From assembly GCF_000320365.1 (NCBI RefSeq), contig NZ_ANIN01000001.1, positions 992,001-1,056,000 of the forward strand: a stretch of DNA of 64,000 nucleotides, in the 5' to 3' direction. This stretch comes from Moraxella macacae 0408225. Its GTDB lineage: Bacteria; Pseudomonadota; Gammaproteobacteria; Pseudomonadales; Moraxellaceae. Below are positions 1 to 9,738 of the stretch, in pieces (the first letter of the stretch is position 1; the number at the start of each line of letters is the position of its first letter). A program made the translations under genes and the position numbers. The notes beneath the pieces are model-generated. The model had not been told where the DNA came from and searched no databases. It worked only from the letters and a program-made list of their open reading frames with translations.

Positions 1-1187
1 GCATTGAAGTGCCAAACCCACAGCGTCAAATGGTGCGTTTAATTGAATTGCTAAAAACCGACAGCTATCAAGATCCAAACGCCCATTTAAGCATGGCAAT
101 GGGTAAAGATATTGCAGGAAGGCCTGTGGTAACTGATCTTGCCAAAGCACCACACATGCTTGTGGCAGGGACGACAGGATCGGGCAAATCGGTATTGGTT
201 AATTCCTTGCTGTTGTCTTTGTTGTTAAAATATACCCCAAACCAGTTACGCATGATTTTGATTGATCCAAAACAGTTAGAGCTTGCCAATTATAATGACA
301 TTCCGCATTTGTTGACACCTGTGGTAACTGATATGACCGAAGCGGCCAGTGCCTTGTCATGGTGCGTTGCTGAAATGGAGCGCCGTTATCAGTTAATGTC
401 ATTGTTTAAAGTGCGAAAATTAGACGAATTTAACAAAAAAATCATTACCGCCGAAGAACAAGGACACCCATTGCTCGATCCGCTTTGGCGTATTCATGAC
501 AGTGTGAGTCAGGACAAGCCACCCAAACTAAAAACCTTGCCACAAATCGTGATTGTGGCAGATGAGTTTGCTGATATGATTATGCAAGTTGGCAAACAAG
601 CTGAAGAATTGATCACGCGCCTTGCCCAAAAATCACGCGCTGCAGGCATTCATTTGATTTTGGCAACCCAACGTCCATCGGTTGATGTCATTACAGGTTT
701 GATTAAAGCCAACATTCCTGTGCGTGCCGCGTTACGTGTTAACTCAAAAGTAGACTCGCGCACGATTTTGGACGCAGGCGGTGCTGAAGATATGTTAGGG
801 CATGGTGATATGTTGTTTTTAGGTCCCGGGCAAATAGAACCAAATCGTGTACATGGGGCGTTTATTAGCGATACCGAGGTGAACCGTATCTGTGATGCGT
901 GGCGTGAACGTGGGGCGCCTGATTATATTGACAATATGTTTGATAATTTTGAGCTTATTGCCACAAATAATAGCGACAGTGGCAGTGGCGGCTCTAATGG
1001 CAATGATGATCCGTTGTATGATGAAGTGGTTGCTTTTGTCATGGAAAGCCGCAAAGTGTCAGCCTCTAGCATTCAGCGTAAATTTAGCATAGGTTATAAC
1101 CGTGCAGCCAGAATTGTCGATGCAATGGAGGCGGCGGGCTTGGTGAGTGCAATGGGGAAAAGTGGCAAACGAGAGTTATTGATATAA
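1..1187 (+). CDS. ftsK: DNA translocase FtsK, C-terminal part (5' end outside window)
   Basis: This is the motor and DNA-reading end of FtsK, the septum-anchored hexameric ATPase that pumps chromosome ends through the closing division site and activates XerCD at dif. The reading frame is open at the window edge (codons from base 3), so the membrane and linker parts lie upstream. Counting from the GTG at base 9, the Walker A GTTGSGKS is at about residues 54-61, a LIDPK segment at 84-88 and the Walker B VADEFAD near 185. The last 65 residues form the winged-helix gamma domain ([19 protein letters not shown]), which reads KOPS orientation motifs. A Ser/Gly/Asn-rich linker separates motor and gamma. 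Identification is secure for the FtsK/SpoIIIE family, and the gamma domain makes FtsK the natural call. Confidence 0.95.
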   Translation, partial: IEVPNPQRQMVRLIELLKTDSYQDPNAHLSMAMGKDIAGRPVVTDLAKAPHMLVAGTTGSGKSVLVNSLLLSLLLKYTPNQLRMILIDPKQLELANYNDIPHLLTPVVTDMTEAASALSWCVAEMERRYQLMSLFKVRKLDEFNKKIITAEEQGHPLLDPLWRIHDSVSQDKPPKLKTLPQIVIVADEFADMIMQVGKQAEELITRLAQKSRAAGIHLILATQRPSVDVITGLIKANIPVRAALRVNSKVDSRTILDAGGAEDMLGHGDMLFLGPGQIEPNRVHGAFISDTEVNRICDAWRERGAPDYIDNMFDNFELIATNNSDSGSGGSNGNDDPLYDEVVAFVMESRKVSASSIQRKFSIGYNRAARIVDAMEAAGLVSAMGKSGKRELLI

Positions 1188-1224
1188 ACGAAATTTTTCA
1201 ATATTTAACAAAAAAGGAATCAAA

Positions 1225-1257
1225 ATGCCTAAATACAACCAAGGGGCGAAATCATGA
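1225..1257 (+). other. Possible 10-codon leader peptide coupled to mod
   Basis: An ATG at 1225 with a good Shine-Dalgarno-like AAAAAGGA at 1211-1218 opens a frame reading MPKYNQGAKS and ending in TGA at 1255-1257. That stop overlaps the mod start as ATGA. The arrangement would allow translation of mod by termination-reinitiation. It may equally be chance, or a remnant of an upstream gene lost when the restriction system was inserted. mod has its own purine-rich stretch (AAGGGGCG, 1241-1248) close to its ATG. Confidence 0.3.
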
Positions 1258-3140
1258 CTGAAATCACCCAAAAAATCTTATTTTCTAATACGCAGCCTGA
1301 AAGCGAACAAAAAACCGAACAAAACGAACCGCTTGCCCTGTTAAAACAGCATTTTGCCCATTGTTTTGATAAAAACGGTGCGTTTTTGCCTGAAAAAATG
1401 GCGCAAACTTTGCAGGCAAGCGGTATCAATACACAAAAAGAATACTATAACCTTAATTGGCTCGGTAAATCTTATGCCAAAATCTTAAAAGACCAGCCGC
1501 CTGAAACGCTTTTGAGCGAAGATATTAAGCACAATCAACAGCCTGAAAACCAAAACAGCCAAAACGTGTTAATTCAAGGCGATAATTTAGAAGTATTAAA
1601 GCACCTAAAACACGCCTACAAAAGCCAAATCAAGATGATTTACATCGATCCGCCGTATAACACAGGTTCTGATGGCTTTGTTTATCAAGATGACCGTAAA
1701 TTTACGCCACAGCAACTGGTGGAATTAGGCATGGATTTGGAAGAAGCCGAACGCGTGTTGGCATTTACCGCGAAAAAATCCAATTCCCACGCGGCGTGGC
1801 TTACGTTTATGTATCCGCGCCTTTATGTGGCGCGAGATTTGTTAAAAGACGATGGCGTGATTTTTATCAGTATTGATGATAATGAACAGGCGCAGTTAAA
1901 GTTATTGTGTGATGAAGTGTTTGGCGAGGAGAATTTTGTAGCGGATTTTATTTGGAATAACAAATATACAGTTTCTAATGATACTGATATTTCATACCAA
2001 CATGAGCATATTTTATGTTATTCCAAAAAAAGAATTATCTTTTCATTAAATTTATTGGAAAGAACGGAAAAGCAAAATAAAGATTATAAAAATAGAGATA
2101 AAGATCCTAAGGGTGCTTGGAAAGCTACACCAATTCATGCAAGAAGTGGGACAGAAAATAGTATTTATACTATTGAATTTCCAAATGGAATAACTTGGAC
2201 TACTCCAAAAGGGCGTTATCCACGTTATTCTAAAACGAAATTACAAGAATTGTATGATGAAGGTGCATTGTATTTTAATAAAAAAGGAGGCGTTGATAAA
2301 AAGACTTATCTTTGTGAAGTTAGAAACGGTGTTACTTGTGGAACATTATGGGGATATGATGAAGTGGGTCATTCTCATGGTAATAATGAAGAAATTACAG
2401 ATTTATTAGGTAAAGGGATTTTTAATGATCCAAAAGGGGTTGCTCTTTTAAAAAAAATAATTCAATTATCCACTTCAAAAGATAGTAATCATTTTATTTT
2501 AGATTTTTTCGCAGGAAGTGGTACAACTGCTAATGCAGTGATGGATATAAACAAAGATGATAAAGGAAATAGAAAATTTATCTTAGTTCAACTGGCTGAA
2601 AAACCAAAATCCGAAGCCTTTAAAGCAGGTTACCAAACCATTTTTGAAATAACAAAGGCAAGAATTGAAAAAGCCGCCGCTAAAATCCGCACCGAAAACC
2701 CCGATTATTCAGGCGATTTAGGTTTTAAAATTTTTAACACGCAAACCAATTTTCAACCTGATTTACCAACGGATTTTGATAAAACAGCCGATTTATTCTC
2801 CCAAGTGGATTTTACTCACGAACAATTACACACGCTTTTAACCACTTGGCGCGTGTATGACGGCTCACAGCTGCCTGAAAAAGTGCAAGTGATTGATTTG
2901 GCAGGTTATACGGCTTATTTTTGTCGCAATCATTTGTATTTATTAGCAAGCGGTTTTACATCAAATAGCGTAAAAGCCTTGATTGAACGTTTGGATAACG
3001 ATCCTGATTTTATTCCTGAACGCATTGTATTGTTTGGCGCGAATATGGACAGTGCGATGCAAAAAGAATTGGTGCAGGCGGTGCAAACCTATGCCAATAA
3101 AAAAGAATTGAATAATTTAAGTGTATTGGCGAGGTATTGA
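1254..3140 (+). CDS. mod: Type III restriction-modification DNA methyltransferase (Mod)
   Basis: Mod is the site-specific adenine-N6 methyltransferase subunit of a type III system. It also supplies DNA recognition to the restriction complex. At 628 residues it has the usual length. Motif IV (DPPYNTG, about residues 133-139) precedes motif I (FAGSGTT, about 420-426), the order of the beta class. The intervening segment, about residues 225-440, is the target-recognition domain. Its DNA is sharply AT-rich (12 G/C in 2041-2100) compared with the flank (34 of 60 in 1741-1800). The start ATG follows AAGGGGCG at a fitting distance. No tetranucleotide or other hypermutable tract of the kind seen in phase-variable Moraxella mod genes is visible. 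mod and res overlap at TGATG. Uptake-sequence-like motifs within it suggest exchange with Neisseriaceae. Confidence 0.95.
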   Translation: MTEITQKILFSNTQPESEQKTEQNEPLALLKQHFAHCFDKNGAFLPEKMAQTLQASGINTQKEYYNLNWLGKSYAKILKDQPPETLLSEDIKHNQQPENQNSQNVLIQGDNLEVLKHLKHAYKSQIKMIYIDPPYNTGSDGFVYQDDRKFTPQQLVELGMDLEEAERVLAFTAKKSNSHAAWLTFMYPRLYVARDLLKDDGVIFISIDDNEQAQLKLLCDEVFGEENFVADFIWNNKYTVSNDTDISYQHEHILCYSKKRIIFSLNLLERTEKQNKDYKNRDKDPKGAWKATPIHARSGTENSIYTIEFPNGITWTTPKGRYPRYSKTKLQELYDEGALYFNKKGGVDKKTYLCEVRNGVTCGTLWGYDEVGHSHGNNEEITDLLGKGIFNDPKGVALLKKIIQLSTSKDSNHFILDFFAGSGTTANAVMDINKDDKGNRKFILVQLAEKPKSEAFKAGYQTIFEITKARIEKAAAKIRTENPDYSGDLGFKIFNTQTNFQPDLPTDFDKTADLFSQVDFTHEQLHTLLTTWRVYDGSQLPEKVQVIDLAGYTAYFCRNHLYLLASGFTSNSVKALIERLDNDPDFIPERIVLFGANMDSAMQKELVQAVQTYANKKELNNLSVLARY

Positions 3141-6034
3141 TGACAGGTTTTACTTATGAAAAAAATTTGCCGCATCAGGCGCGAGCAATTGAATCGGTTT
3201 TGGCGGTTTTTGATCGCGTGCATGTACAGGCGCGAGGTGGTGATGAAAATCCGTTGCTTGAATTTTCAGGCAGCCTGAAAACGGATAATTTGCACAAAAT
3301 TCAGCTTGCCAATGGTGTGCAAGATGTGGCTTTATCAGGAAATAATATATTGGATATTGCCATGGAAACGGGCACGGGCAAAACCTATACCTACACGAAA
3401 ACGATGTTTGAACTTAATCGCGTGTTGGGCGTGTTTAAGTTTATTGTGGTTGTACCCACGCTTTCTATTAAGGCAGGGACGAAAAGTTTTTTACAAAGTA
3501 CTTCACTTGCCGAGCATTTTCGCAAGGATTTTTTAGGGCTTTATGGTGAGACGGAAATTGAATTGTATGTGGTGGAAAGCCAAAAATCTAGGGCAAAAAA
3601 ATCGTTTATGCCTAATGAAATTGTGCGTTTTGTGCAAGCGGATAATAAGCAAAAAATTCATGTGCTGCTCATTAACGCAGGCATGATTAATTCTGAAACA
3701 ATGGCCGGTAAAGATAAAGGCAACGATGGCAGCCGTTTACTTAAAGATCAATTTCATATTCCATTTGACGCGTTGGCGGCCACCAATCCGCTGGTAATTG
3801 TGGACGAACCGCATAAATTCCCCAAAGATAGAAAAACGTGGACAAACTTGTTAAAACTACAAGCCCAATTTATTTTGCGTTATGGGGCAACGTTTAACAA
3901 TCAATTTGAAAATCTGCTTTACCGATTAACGGCAATTGATGCGTTTAATCAGGATTTGGTGAAAGGCATTCGCGCCTTTACCGAGCAGGTTGATGGCGAT
4001 AATGGCGCGCGGATTAAGCTTGTGGATTTAGACGGTAAAGAAGCGACGTTTTTGTTAGACAAAAAGGAATATAAGCTAAGCAAAAACGAAAATCTTAATC
4101 GTATTCATCAAGCCATTTCGGATTTATTCATTGCAGAGATGAATAAAACCACGTTGGTATTAAGCAACGGCATTGAATTAAAAAAAGGCGATAGTTTAAA
4201 TCCGTATTCATACAGCGATACCGTGCGCGATAAAATGATGCGTCAAGCAATTAAACAGCATTTTATTTTAGAAAAACAATTACTCACGCGCGATGGCGGA
4301 CGCATTAAACCGCTGACACTGTTTTTTATTGATGATATTGCAGGCTATCGTGATGAAAACAATCAGCTTGCAGGCAGCCTGAAAACCGTGTTTGAACACA
4401 TGGTTAAAGCAGAATTAGAAAGTTGCTTAACAACAGAAAGCGATGAATTTTTACGCCAATATTGGCAAAAAGCATTAAACGATATTTCCAAAACGCATGC
4501 AGGTTATTTTTCACAAGATAACAGCGATAAAGATGACAAAATTGAGCAACAAGTGAATGAAATTTTGCACGATAAAGAAGCGTTATTGTCTTTGGAAAAT
4601 CCGCGCCGTTTTGTGTTTTCTAAATGGACGTTGCGCGAGGGTTGGGATAATCCGAATGTGTTTCAAATTTGTAAATTGCGTTCCAGCGGCAGCGAAACCA
4701 GTAAATTGCAAGAAGTGGGGCGCGGTTTGCGTTTGCCTGTGAATGAATATATGGCGCGAGTGAAAGAGCAGGCGTTTTTTTTGAATTATTTTGTGGATAA
4801 TAGCGAAACGGATTTTGTTACAAAACTCACTGATGAAGTCAATAGTGCGGCGGTTAAACCGATAATATTTACTCAATTAACTGATGAATTGATTGCCAAA
4901 ATTCAGGCAGCTTATCCTGATGTGAGTAAAAAACACATTCGTAAGCAATTGGCGGATTTCACCGATGACGATGATGTGTTTGTAGCAAATGGATTTGCCA
5001 AAACGCAAACCTTATTTCCTGACGCGTTTGCAAGTACAGGCGGCTTAAAAGGTGGCAAAATTATCCGTTCGGGGGATAAAGTTAAAAAAGTAAAAATGCG
5101 TGTTGGCAAATACGATGAGTTAAAAACGCTGTGGGAGATGATTAATCAAAAAGCCTTGTTGCAATACAATATTCAAGATGAAAACGAGTTTTTAAAATTA
5201 TTCACGCACTATTTAACAGACAATGCAAACAAGTTTATAGCAACCGGTATCCGCACCGTGCAAAATGAAATTCGTGTGGATAATGGTTTATTGACTTCGG
5301 TGATACAAGACAACTTGCAAGATGAAGTATTTGCACCGATTAATACGCTCAATTATCGGGAATTTTTGTTGAAATTATCACAAACAACATTTATTAAAAT
5401 GCCAACTTTGCATCAGGCATTTGTAGCCATTCAGGATACATTGAATATTGCCAACTATTTAAATGAACGCACCATTCACGCCATTCAATCAGGGTTTGAC
5501 CGTTGGTTATTACTCAATTCATTTAATGCTTTTGAAGTGAGTTATAACCGAGTCGGCGGAAGTATTCACCCCACGAAATTCACCGATAAACACGGCAATG
5601 CGTTGGCAGAAGTGAATGCTTCGGATTTAGGAACACAGTTTGATGAAACCAACCCATTGGCTGAATTTTTGTTTGACAGCGTGTTTTTTGATAGCGAATT
5701 AGAGCGGGAAAATATCACCGATAATCAAGTTAAGGAAGTGATTGTTTTTACCAAAATTCCAAACAAATCCATCAAAATCCCTGTGGCAGGTGGTAAAACT
5801 TATTCCCCTGATTTTGCTTATATTGTCAAAACCAATACGGGTGAAACATTGAATTTGGTTTTGGAAAGTAAAAATGTGGCAGATTCTGATTCTTTGCGTT
5901 TAGAAGAACAAAAGAAAATCACCCACGCACAAAAATTATTTAATGAAATTGAGCAAGAGGTTAAGGTGGTTTTTAAAACGCAATTTGAAAAAGATAAAAT
6001 TGTACACATTATCAAAGATGCACAAAAACTATGA
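3140..6034 (+). CDS. res: Type III restriction enzyme helicase/endonuclease (Res)
   Basis: Res is the ATP-dependent translocating endonuclease of the type III system and works in complex with Mod. The ATG at 3140 overlaps the mod stop (TGATG), with GAGG at 3131-3134 just upstream. An in-frame TTG three bases earlier is less likely. Superfamily 2 helicase motifs are clear: Walker A METGTGKT (about residues 75-82), the DEPH box (VIVDEPHKF, about 225) and the late motif QEVGRGLRL (about 530). The C-terminal endonuclease signature is PDF followed by LESK (about 895-920), the expected PD-(D/E)XK fold. The length of 964 residues is normal and no break is seen. Two exact AGGCAGCCTGAA uptake-type words lie inside the gene, both read as Gly-Ser-Leu-Lys. 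Confidence 0.95.
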   Translation: MTGFTYEKNLPHQARAIESVLAVFDRVHVQARGGDENPLLEFSGSLKTDNLHKIQLANGVQDVALSGNNILDIAMETGTGKTYTYTKTMFELNRVLGVFKFIVVVPTLSIKAGTKSFLQSTSLAEHFRKDFLGLYGETEIELYVVESQKSRAKKSFMPNEIVRFVQADNKQKIHVLLINAGMINSETMAGKDKGNDGSRLLKDQFHIPFDALAATNPLVIVDEPHKFPKDRKTWTNLLKLQAQFILRYGATFNNQFENLLYRLTAIDAFNQDLVKGIRAFTEQVDGDNGARIKLVDLDGKEATFLLDKKEYKLSKNENLNRIHQAISDLFIAEMNKTTLVLSNGIELKKGDSLNPYSYSDTVRDKMMRQAIKQHFILEKQLLTRDGGRIKPLTLFFIDDIAGYRDENNQLAGSLKTVFEHMVKAELESCLTTESDEFLRQYWQKALNDISKTHAGYFSQDNSDKDDKIEQQVNEILHDKEALLSLENPRRFVFSKWTLREGWDNPNVFQICKLRSSGSETSKLQEVGRGLRLPVNEYMARVKEQAFFLNYFVDNSETDFVTKLTDEVNSAAVKPIIFTQLTDELIAKIQAAYPDVSKKHIRKQLADFTDDDDVFVANGFAKTQTLFPDAFASTGGLKGGKIIRSGDKVKKVKMRVGKYDELKTLWEMINQKALLQYNIQDENEFLKLFTHYLTDNANKFIATGIRTVQNEIRVDNGLLTSVIQDNLQDEVFAPINTLNYREFLLKLSQTTFIKMPTLHQAFVAIQDTLNIANYLNERTIHAIQSGFDRWLLLNSFNAFEVSYNRVGGSIHPTKFTDKHGNALAEVNASDLGTQFDETNPLAEFLFDSVFFDSELERENITDNQVKEVIVFTKIPNKSIKIPVAGGKTYSPDFAYIVKTNTGETLNLVLESKNVADSDSLRLEEQKKITHAQKLFNEIEQEVKVVFKTQFEKDKIVHIIKDAQKL
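3268..3279 (+). repeat. Exact AGGCAGCCTGAA (Kingella-type DNA uptake sequence)
   Basis: The 12-mer AGGCAGCCTGAA matches the DNA uptake dialect I recall as AG-kingDUS of Neisseriaceae. It lies inside res. An 11 of 12 match (ACGCAGCCTGAA) is in mod at 1290-1301. I saw no such word outside the mod-res pair when reading the window. Confidence 0.75.
4372..4383 (+). repeat. Second exact AGGCAGCCTGAA uptake-type word in res
   Basis: This is identical to the copy at 3268-3279 and in the same orientation. Both are preceded by C and followed by AA, so the wider word CAGGCAGCCTGAAAA is shared. Two exact 12-mers in one 2.9-kb gene are very unlikely by chance and point to the gene's history in a Neisseriaceae host. 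Confidence 0.75.
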
Positions 6035-6045
6035 ATGGTTAATTT

Positions 6046-6084
6046 TCACCGTGAAAAACAAACACTTGTGTTCATGGTGATTTT
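6046..6084 (+). terminator. Probable rho-independent terminator after res
   Basis: TCACCGTGAA (6046-6055) pairs with TTCATGGTGA (6071-6080) through ten pairs with one G-T wobble, and four T follow. It sits 11 bases after the res stop, between convergent res and the histidine kinase gene. Confidence 0.7.
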
Positions 6085-6171
6085 AGTATCACAAATAAAG
6101 CATCGGCCAAATTAGCCAAATGGATTTTGGTTATTAGGTGTTTAATTTTTGGATATTTTATCAACCTAATA

Positions 6172-7860
6172 TCAAAACACAGCATAGTTTTTTAGCCAAG
6201 TCTGTATCATATGGTCTAAAAATTCAGGTTTATACGGTTTGGTGCAGTAATCTTGCATGCCAACTTTGAGATACAGATCTTTGTTGCCATGTTTGGCGTG
6301 GGCGGTTACCGCAATGATTGGCGGTAATTTGTCAAAACGTTTTTTGAGTTCTTTGGTAGCTTGTACACCGTCCATGATTGGCATTTGGTGATCCATCAAA
6401 ATCATCTGATATTTGTCAGGATTGTTGCTAAATAGGGTTACCGCTTCTTGGCCGTTTTTTGCCAAATCCACTGTATAGCCGAATTTTTCTAGCGATTTTA
6501 TTGCCACGATTGCATTAATTTTATTATCCTCGGCAAGCAAAATATGGGCGGGTAAGTGGTTATTGTGATCTTGTTTGACAAAATCATCACCAATACGCAA
6601 GGCTTGACAATCCGTATCGTTTAGTCTTTCAAGTGGCAAGCACAAACTAAACGTAGAGCCTTTATCAATTTCGCTGTCAATGCTGATCGTTCCGCCCATA
6701 CTTTCGGCCAATGCCTTGCACACGGACAATCCAAGCCCTGTGCCACCATACACACGATGAGTAAGTTTATCCGCTTGGTTATACGCATCAAAAATCACCG
6801 CTTGCGATTCAGGACGAATGCCACACCCTGAATCAATGACTTGAAATTTAATCTCATGATCATGACAACAGTTAACCACTTTTAGGGTAACTTTACCGCC
6901 ATTTGGGGTAAATTTAATTGCATTGTTAACCAAATTCACCAAAATTTGACGGACGCGTACAGGATCGGTTTTGACAAATTCTGTCAAATCGTGCGGATAT
7001 TCAAACGTAAGCTCAATGTTGTTTTCATACGCGGTTAAACAAAAAATTGCAATGACTTGTTGACATAACTCTTTTAAATTAAAAAAAGTTTTGCAAAACT
7101 GTATCTGTCCTGATGCCACTTTGGAAAAATCTAAAATATCATTGGCAATATTTAACAGATATTTATTGGCATTTTTAAGGTGAGAAATGTACTCTCGTTG
7201 CTGTCGATTGATGGGCGTTTGTGTTAACAAATCCAACATACCCAAAATACCGTTCATCGGCGTGCGAATTTCATGACTCATATTGGCCAAAAATGCTGAT
7301 TTAATTTCATCGGCACGTTCCGCTTGTTGTTTTTGTAAGCGAGCGTTTAGGGCATCACTGACAAGTTTGGCAAATTGCTCCAAAATTTGAATGTTTTTTT
7401 GGCTAAATTCCTCTCTTGGCATGTTGTCAAAAATACACAAAGCTCCCAGTGCAACTGGTTCACCTTGGGTGTTTTCAACCAAAATCGGTGCACCTGCATA
7501 AAAACGCAAAAACGGATAGGCGGTTACCAGTGCGTTGTTTTTAAAACGCTCATCAAGCATGGTGTCAAGAATCACCAAGGGTTTGGTGTCTAATATCGTG
7601 TAACTACAAATTGCAAAATCGCGTGGCAAATCACTGCTTGCATAACCAACACAGGCTTTGGTAAAATGCGTGTCTTCATTAATAAACGTAATTCCTACCA
7701 TATTAAAATTGGGCTGGAAAAATTCTTGCACCAAATGCACGATACGCTCAAACGCAGGCTCTGGTTCGCTAAACATAATTTGGTATTGGGCGAGTTTAGC
7801 CAAGCGTTCGGCTTCATTGAGTGCGACAGGAGCCGATGGTATTTGACAATTATTTATCAT
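6172..7860 (-). CDS. Hybrid sensor histidine kinase (GAF-HisKA-HATPase-REC)
   Basis: This is a predicted cytoplasmic two-component hybrid kinase of 562 residues. A GAF-type sensor domain occupies roughly residues 20-180. It is followed by the HisKA helix with phospho-acceptor His in [10 protein letters not shown] (about 195). The ATPase domain shows an N box ([14 protein letters not shown]), a G1 box (DSGCGI) and a G2 box (GGTGLGLSV). The C-terminal receiver has LLAEDN, the phospho-acceptor Asp in MDHQMP (about 488) and the conserved Lys in CTKPYKP. No transmembrane segment or HPt domain is seen, so phosphotransfer must go to a partner elsewhere. The ATG at 7860 is chosen over an in-frame start 18 codons upstream because the extension lacks domain character. 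The signal sensed is unknown. Confidence 0.88.
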   Translation of the reverse strand: MINNCQIPSAPVALNEAERLAKLAQYQIMFSEPEPAFERIVHLVQEFFQPNFNMVGITFINEDTHFTKACVGYASSDLPRDFAICSYTILDTKPLVILDTMLDERFKNNALVTAYPFLRFYAGAPILVENTQGEPVALGALCIFDNMPREEFSQKNIQILEQFAKLVSDALNARLQKQQAERADEIKSAFLANMSHEIRTPMNGILGMLDLLTQTPINRQQREYISHLKNANKYLLNIANDILDFSKVASGQIQFCKTFFNLKELCQQVIAIFCLTAYENNIELTFEYPHDLTEFVKTDPVRVRQILVNLVNNAIKFTPNGGKVTLKVVNCCHDHEIKFQVIDSGCGIRPESQAVIFDAYNQADKLTHRVYGGTGLGLSVCKALAESMGGTISIDSEIDKGSTFSLCLPLERLNDTDCQALRIGDDFVKQDHNNHLPAHILLAEDNKINAIVAIKSLEKFGYTVDLAKNGQEAVTLFSNNPDKYQMILMDHQMPIMDGVQATKELKKRFDKLPPIIAVTAHAKHGNKDLYLKVGMQDYCTKPYKPEFLDHMIQTWLKNYAVF

Positions 7861-8018
7861 GAATTTACCCCAGTTTTCAACAAAAAGTTGAGTTGTTAAA
7901 TACAACAAGACCAAATATAGTTAAAGACCAAATACAGTTAAAGACTAAATGCAATAAGACAGACACAATAAACTTGACAAACATATACAAGTTTTGTGTC
8001 AATTGACAAAATCGTGAT

Positions 8019-8789
8019 TTAGCCAACGGTTTTTAATGCCTCAGCAACCATAACCATACCCACAACCGACGTTACGGCAACGGCTGAACCATAACCACCA
8101 CAATGCAGACCACCTGTTTGACACGCCTTATCGATGATTGGCATTTGAGTGGAGTACACGCATTTTATGCCAAATTTTTCTTTTAGTTGCTGATTGATGC
8201 CTTTTTCACGCAGTTTTTGGCGTAATTTGGCAAGCAATGGATCTTGATAAGTGTCTTTTAAGTCGCTTATGGTGATGCAAGTTGGATCGGTTTTGCCTCC
8301 TGCTCCGCCTGATACGACGAGCTTTAATTTGTTAAAACGGCAATGCAACGCAATCGCTATTTTTGCGTTTATGTCATCAACGCAGTCTAATACGACAAGC
8401 TGTTTGCCTTGCTGTTGTAATGCTTGGTGCTTTGCTTTATTGGGGATAAGCGATGCTATATTATTAACAGATAAAAACTCATCAATCAAGTGTAATCGGA
8501 TAAGTGGGTTAATTTCTACGATACGTTCTGCCATCGCTTGGATTTTGCTTTTGCCAAAATTGCTGTTGGTTGCAGGCAATTGTCGATTGACGTTACTTGC
8601 CACCAAAAGATCCATGTCAATTAGGGTAATTTCGCCAACCCCTGTGCGCGCAAGACCTTCAGCGACCCACGAACCAACACCGCCGACACCAATCACAAGG
8701 GCATGAAGTTGTTCAAATTTGGCAAAATTGGCATTGCCATAGAGTTTTTTTGTGCCTGCAAAGCGACGATCGTATTGTAAATCACTCAT
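8019..8789 (-). CDS. tcdA: tRNA threonylcarbamoyladenosine dehydratase (TcdA)
   Basis: This E1-like enzyme (ThiF/MoeB fold) uses ATP to cyclise t6A at position 37 of ANN-decoding tRNAs to ct6A. The nucleotide-binding loop GVGGVGSWVAEGLARTG is at about residues 33-49 and the Asp of LIDMD follows. The N-terminal RRFAGTKKLYG and the Cys-containing segments CVYSTQ and TGGLHCGGYGSA are typical of the TcdA/CsdL subgroup and not of sulfur-carrier activators. The length of 256 residues is normal. It lies between tatD and the histidine kinase gene on the same strand, with spacers that leave room for separate promoters. Confidence 0.9.
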   Translation of the reverse strand: MSDLQYDRRFAGTKKLYGNANFAKFEQLHALVIGVGGVGSWVAEGLARTGVGEITLIDMDLLVASNVNRQLPATNSNFGKSKIQAMAERIVEINPLIRLHLIDEFLSVNNIASLIPNKAKHQALQQQGKQLVVLDCVDDINAKIAIALHCRFNKLKLVVSGGAGGKTDPTCITISDLKDTYQDPLLAKLRQKLREKGINQQLKEKFGIKCVYSTQMPIIDKACQTGGLHCGGYGSAVAVTSVVGMVMVAEALKTVG

Positions 8790-8836
8790 TTTAATTTTTA
8801 AATTTGGTTAAATAGGAATTGTTAAATATAAATCAG

Positions 8837-9691
8837 TTACACATTGAATTTGGTTAAATTTGGCAAAGCCTTGATGCTATTTTGCCAAAGTTGCTCAGCA
8901 AGTAATTGTTTATCTATATTTAACAATATACTTAATTCATCTAATACAAATACCAAATTGGCAGGCGTATTGCGTCGTTTGTGCGACTGATGACAACAAA
9001 TTGGGGTGAAATCAGGGCAATCTGTTTCAATCACCAAACTGTCAAGCCCCACGGTTTTTACCAGTTCTACCACAGTAGTGCGTAATTTTTTGGCATTTGG
9101 ATTGGTGATTTGCCCTGTAATGCCAATTTTAAACCCTAGATTGACAAAGGTTTTTGCCTCTTGAATGCCACCGCTAAAACTGTGGGCGATACCGCCTTGG
9201 CAAAATTTTTGCTGTTTTAAAATACGGATAGCAGCAGCGTGTGCTTTACGAATGTGTAGCAACACGGGCAGTTGGTATTGTGTGGCTAGGCTTAATTGTT
9301 TGATAAAAAAATCTTGCTGTTTGGCATAATTTTGTGTCTGTTTCATCTCATCTGTAAAGGTGTCTAAGCCAATTTCACCAATTGCAACGCTTTGATATTG
9401 CTTAATAAATTGCTCCAAAATTAACAAATCATTGTCATGGTGTTGGGTGATGTAAAACGGATGTAAACCAAATGCCAAATGTGGGATCGGACTGGGTTGA
9501 TTTTGTTGGATAAAATCACGCATTTGAGTTTGACACGCCACCATTTGCTGAAAATATTTTGCCAAAAATCCGATTAAAACCAAATGCTTAACGCCATTAT
9601 CAAAAGCAAGTTTGGCCTGAGTGATACGATCGATATCAAATTCTGGCAAGTCAAAATGGGTGTGCGTGTCAATAAGCATTAAATGTTGCAT
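8837..9691 (-). CDS. TatD-family metal-dependent hydrolase
   Basis: This is a TIM-barrel hydrolase of the TatD DNase family, two-metal enzymes associated with 3'-5' DNA/RNA exonuclease and D-Tyr-tRNA related roles. The N-terminal metal site is DTHTHFD, and GEIGLD, LHIRKA, HSFSG and ETDCPDF follow in the family order. The usual adjacent basic residues (RRNTP) close the motif set. I take the ATG at 9691 as start: a TTG six codons upstream is the longest frame, and an ATG four codons downstream is also possible. At 284 residues it is slightly longer than typical members. The neighbouring pilZ/holB genes found beside tatD in some Pseudomonadales are absent here. Confidence 0.85.
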   Translation of the reverse strand: MQHLMLIDTHTHFDLPEFDIDRITQAKLAFDNGVKHLVLIGFLAKYFQQMVACQTQMRDFIQQNQPSPIPHLAFGLHPFYITQHHDNDLLILEQFIKQYQSVAIGEIGLDTFTDEMKQTQNYAKQQDFFIKQLSLATQYQLPVLLHIRKAHAAAIRILKQQKFCQGGIAHSFSGGIQEAKTFVNLGFKIGITGQITNPNAKKLRTTVVELVKTVGLDSLVIETDCPDFTPICCHQSHKRRNTPANLVFVLDELSILLNIDKQLLAEQLWQNSIKALPNLTKFNV

Positions 9692-9738
9692 GAATGTTCT
9701 ATTTGTCAATCTTAATCACCAACTTCATTACCAAAAAG

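Noticed and set aside
1254-3140. Phase-variable mod (phasevarion) tract
   Set aside because: No run of tetra- or pentanucleotide repeats was found in or before the gene.
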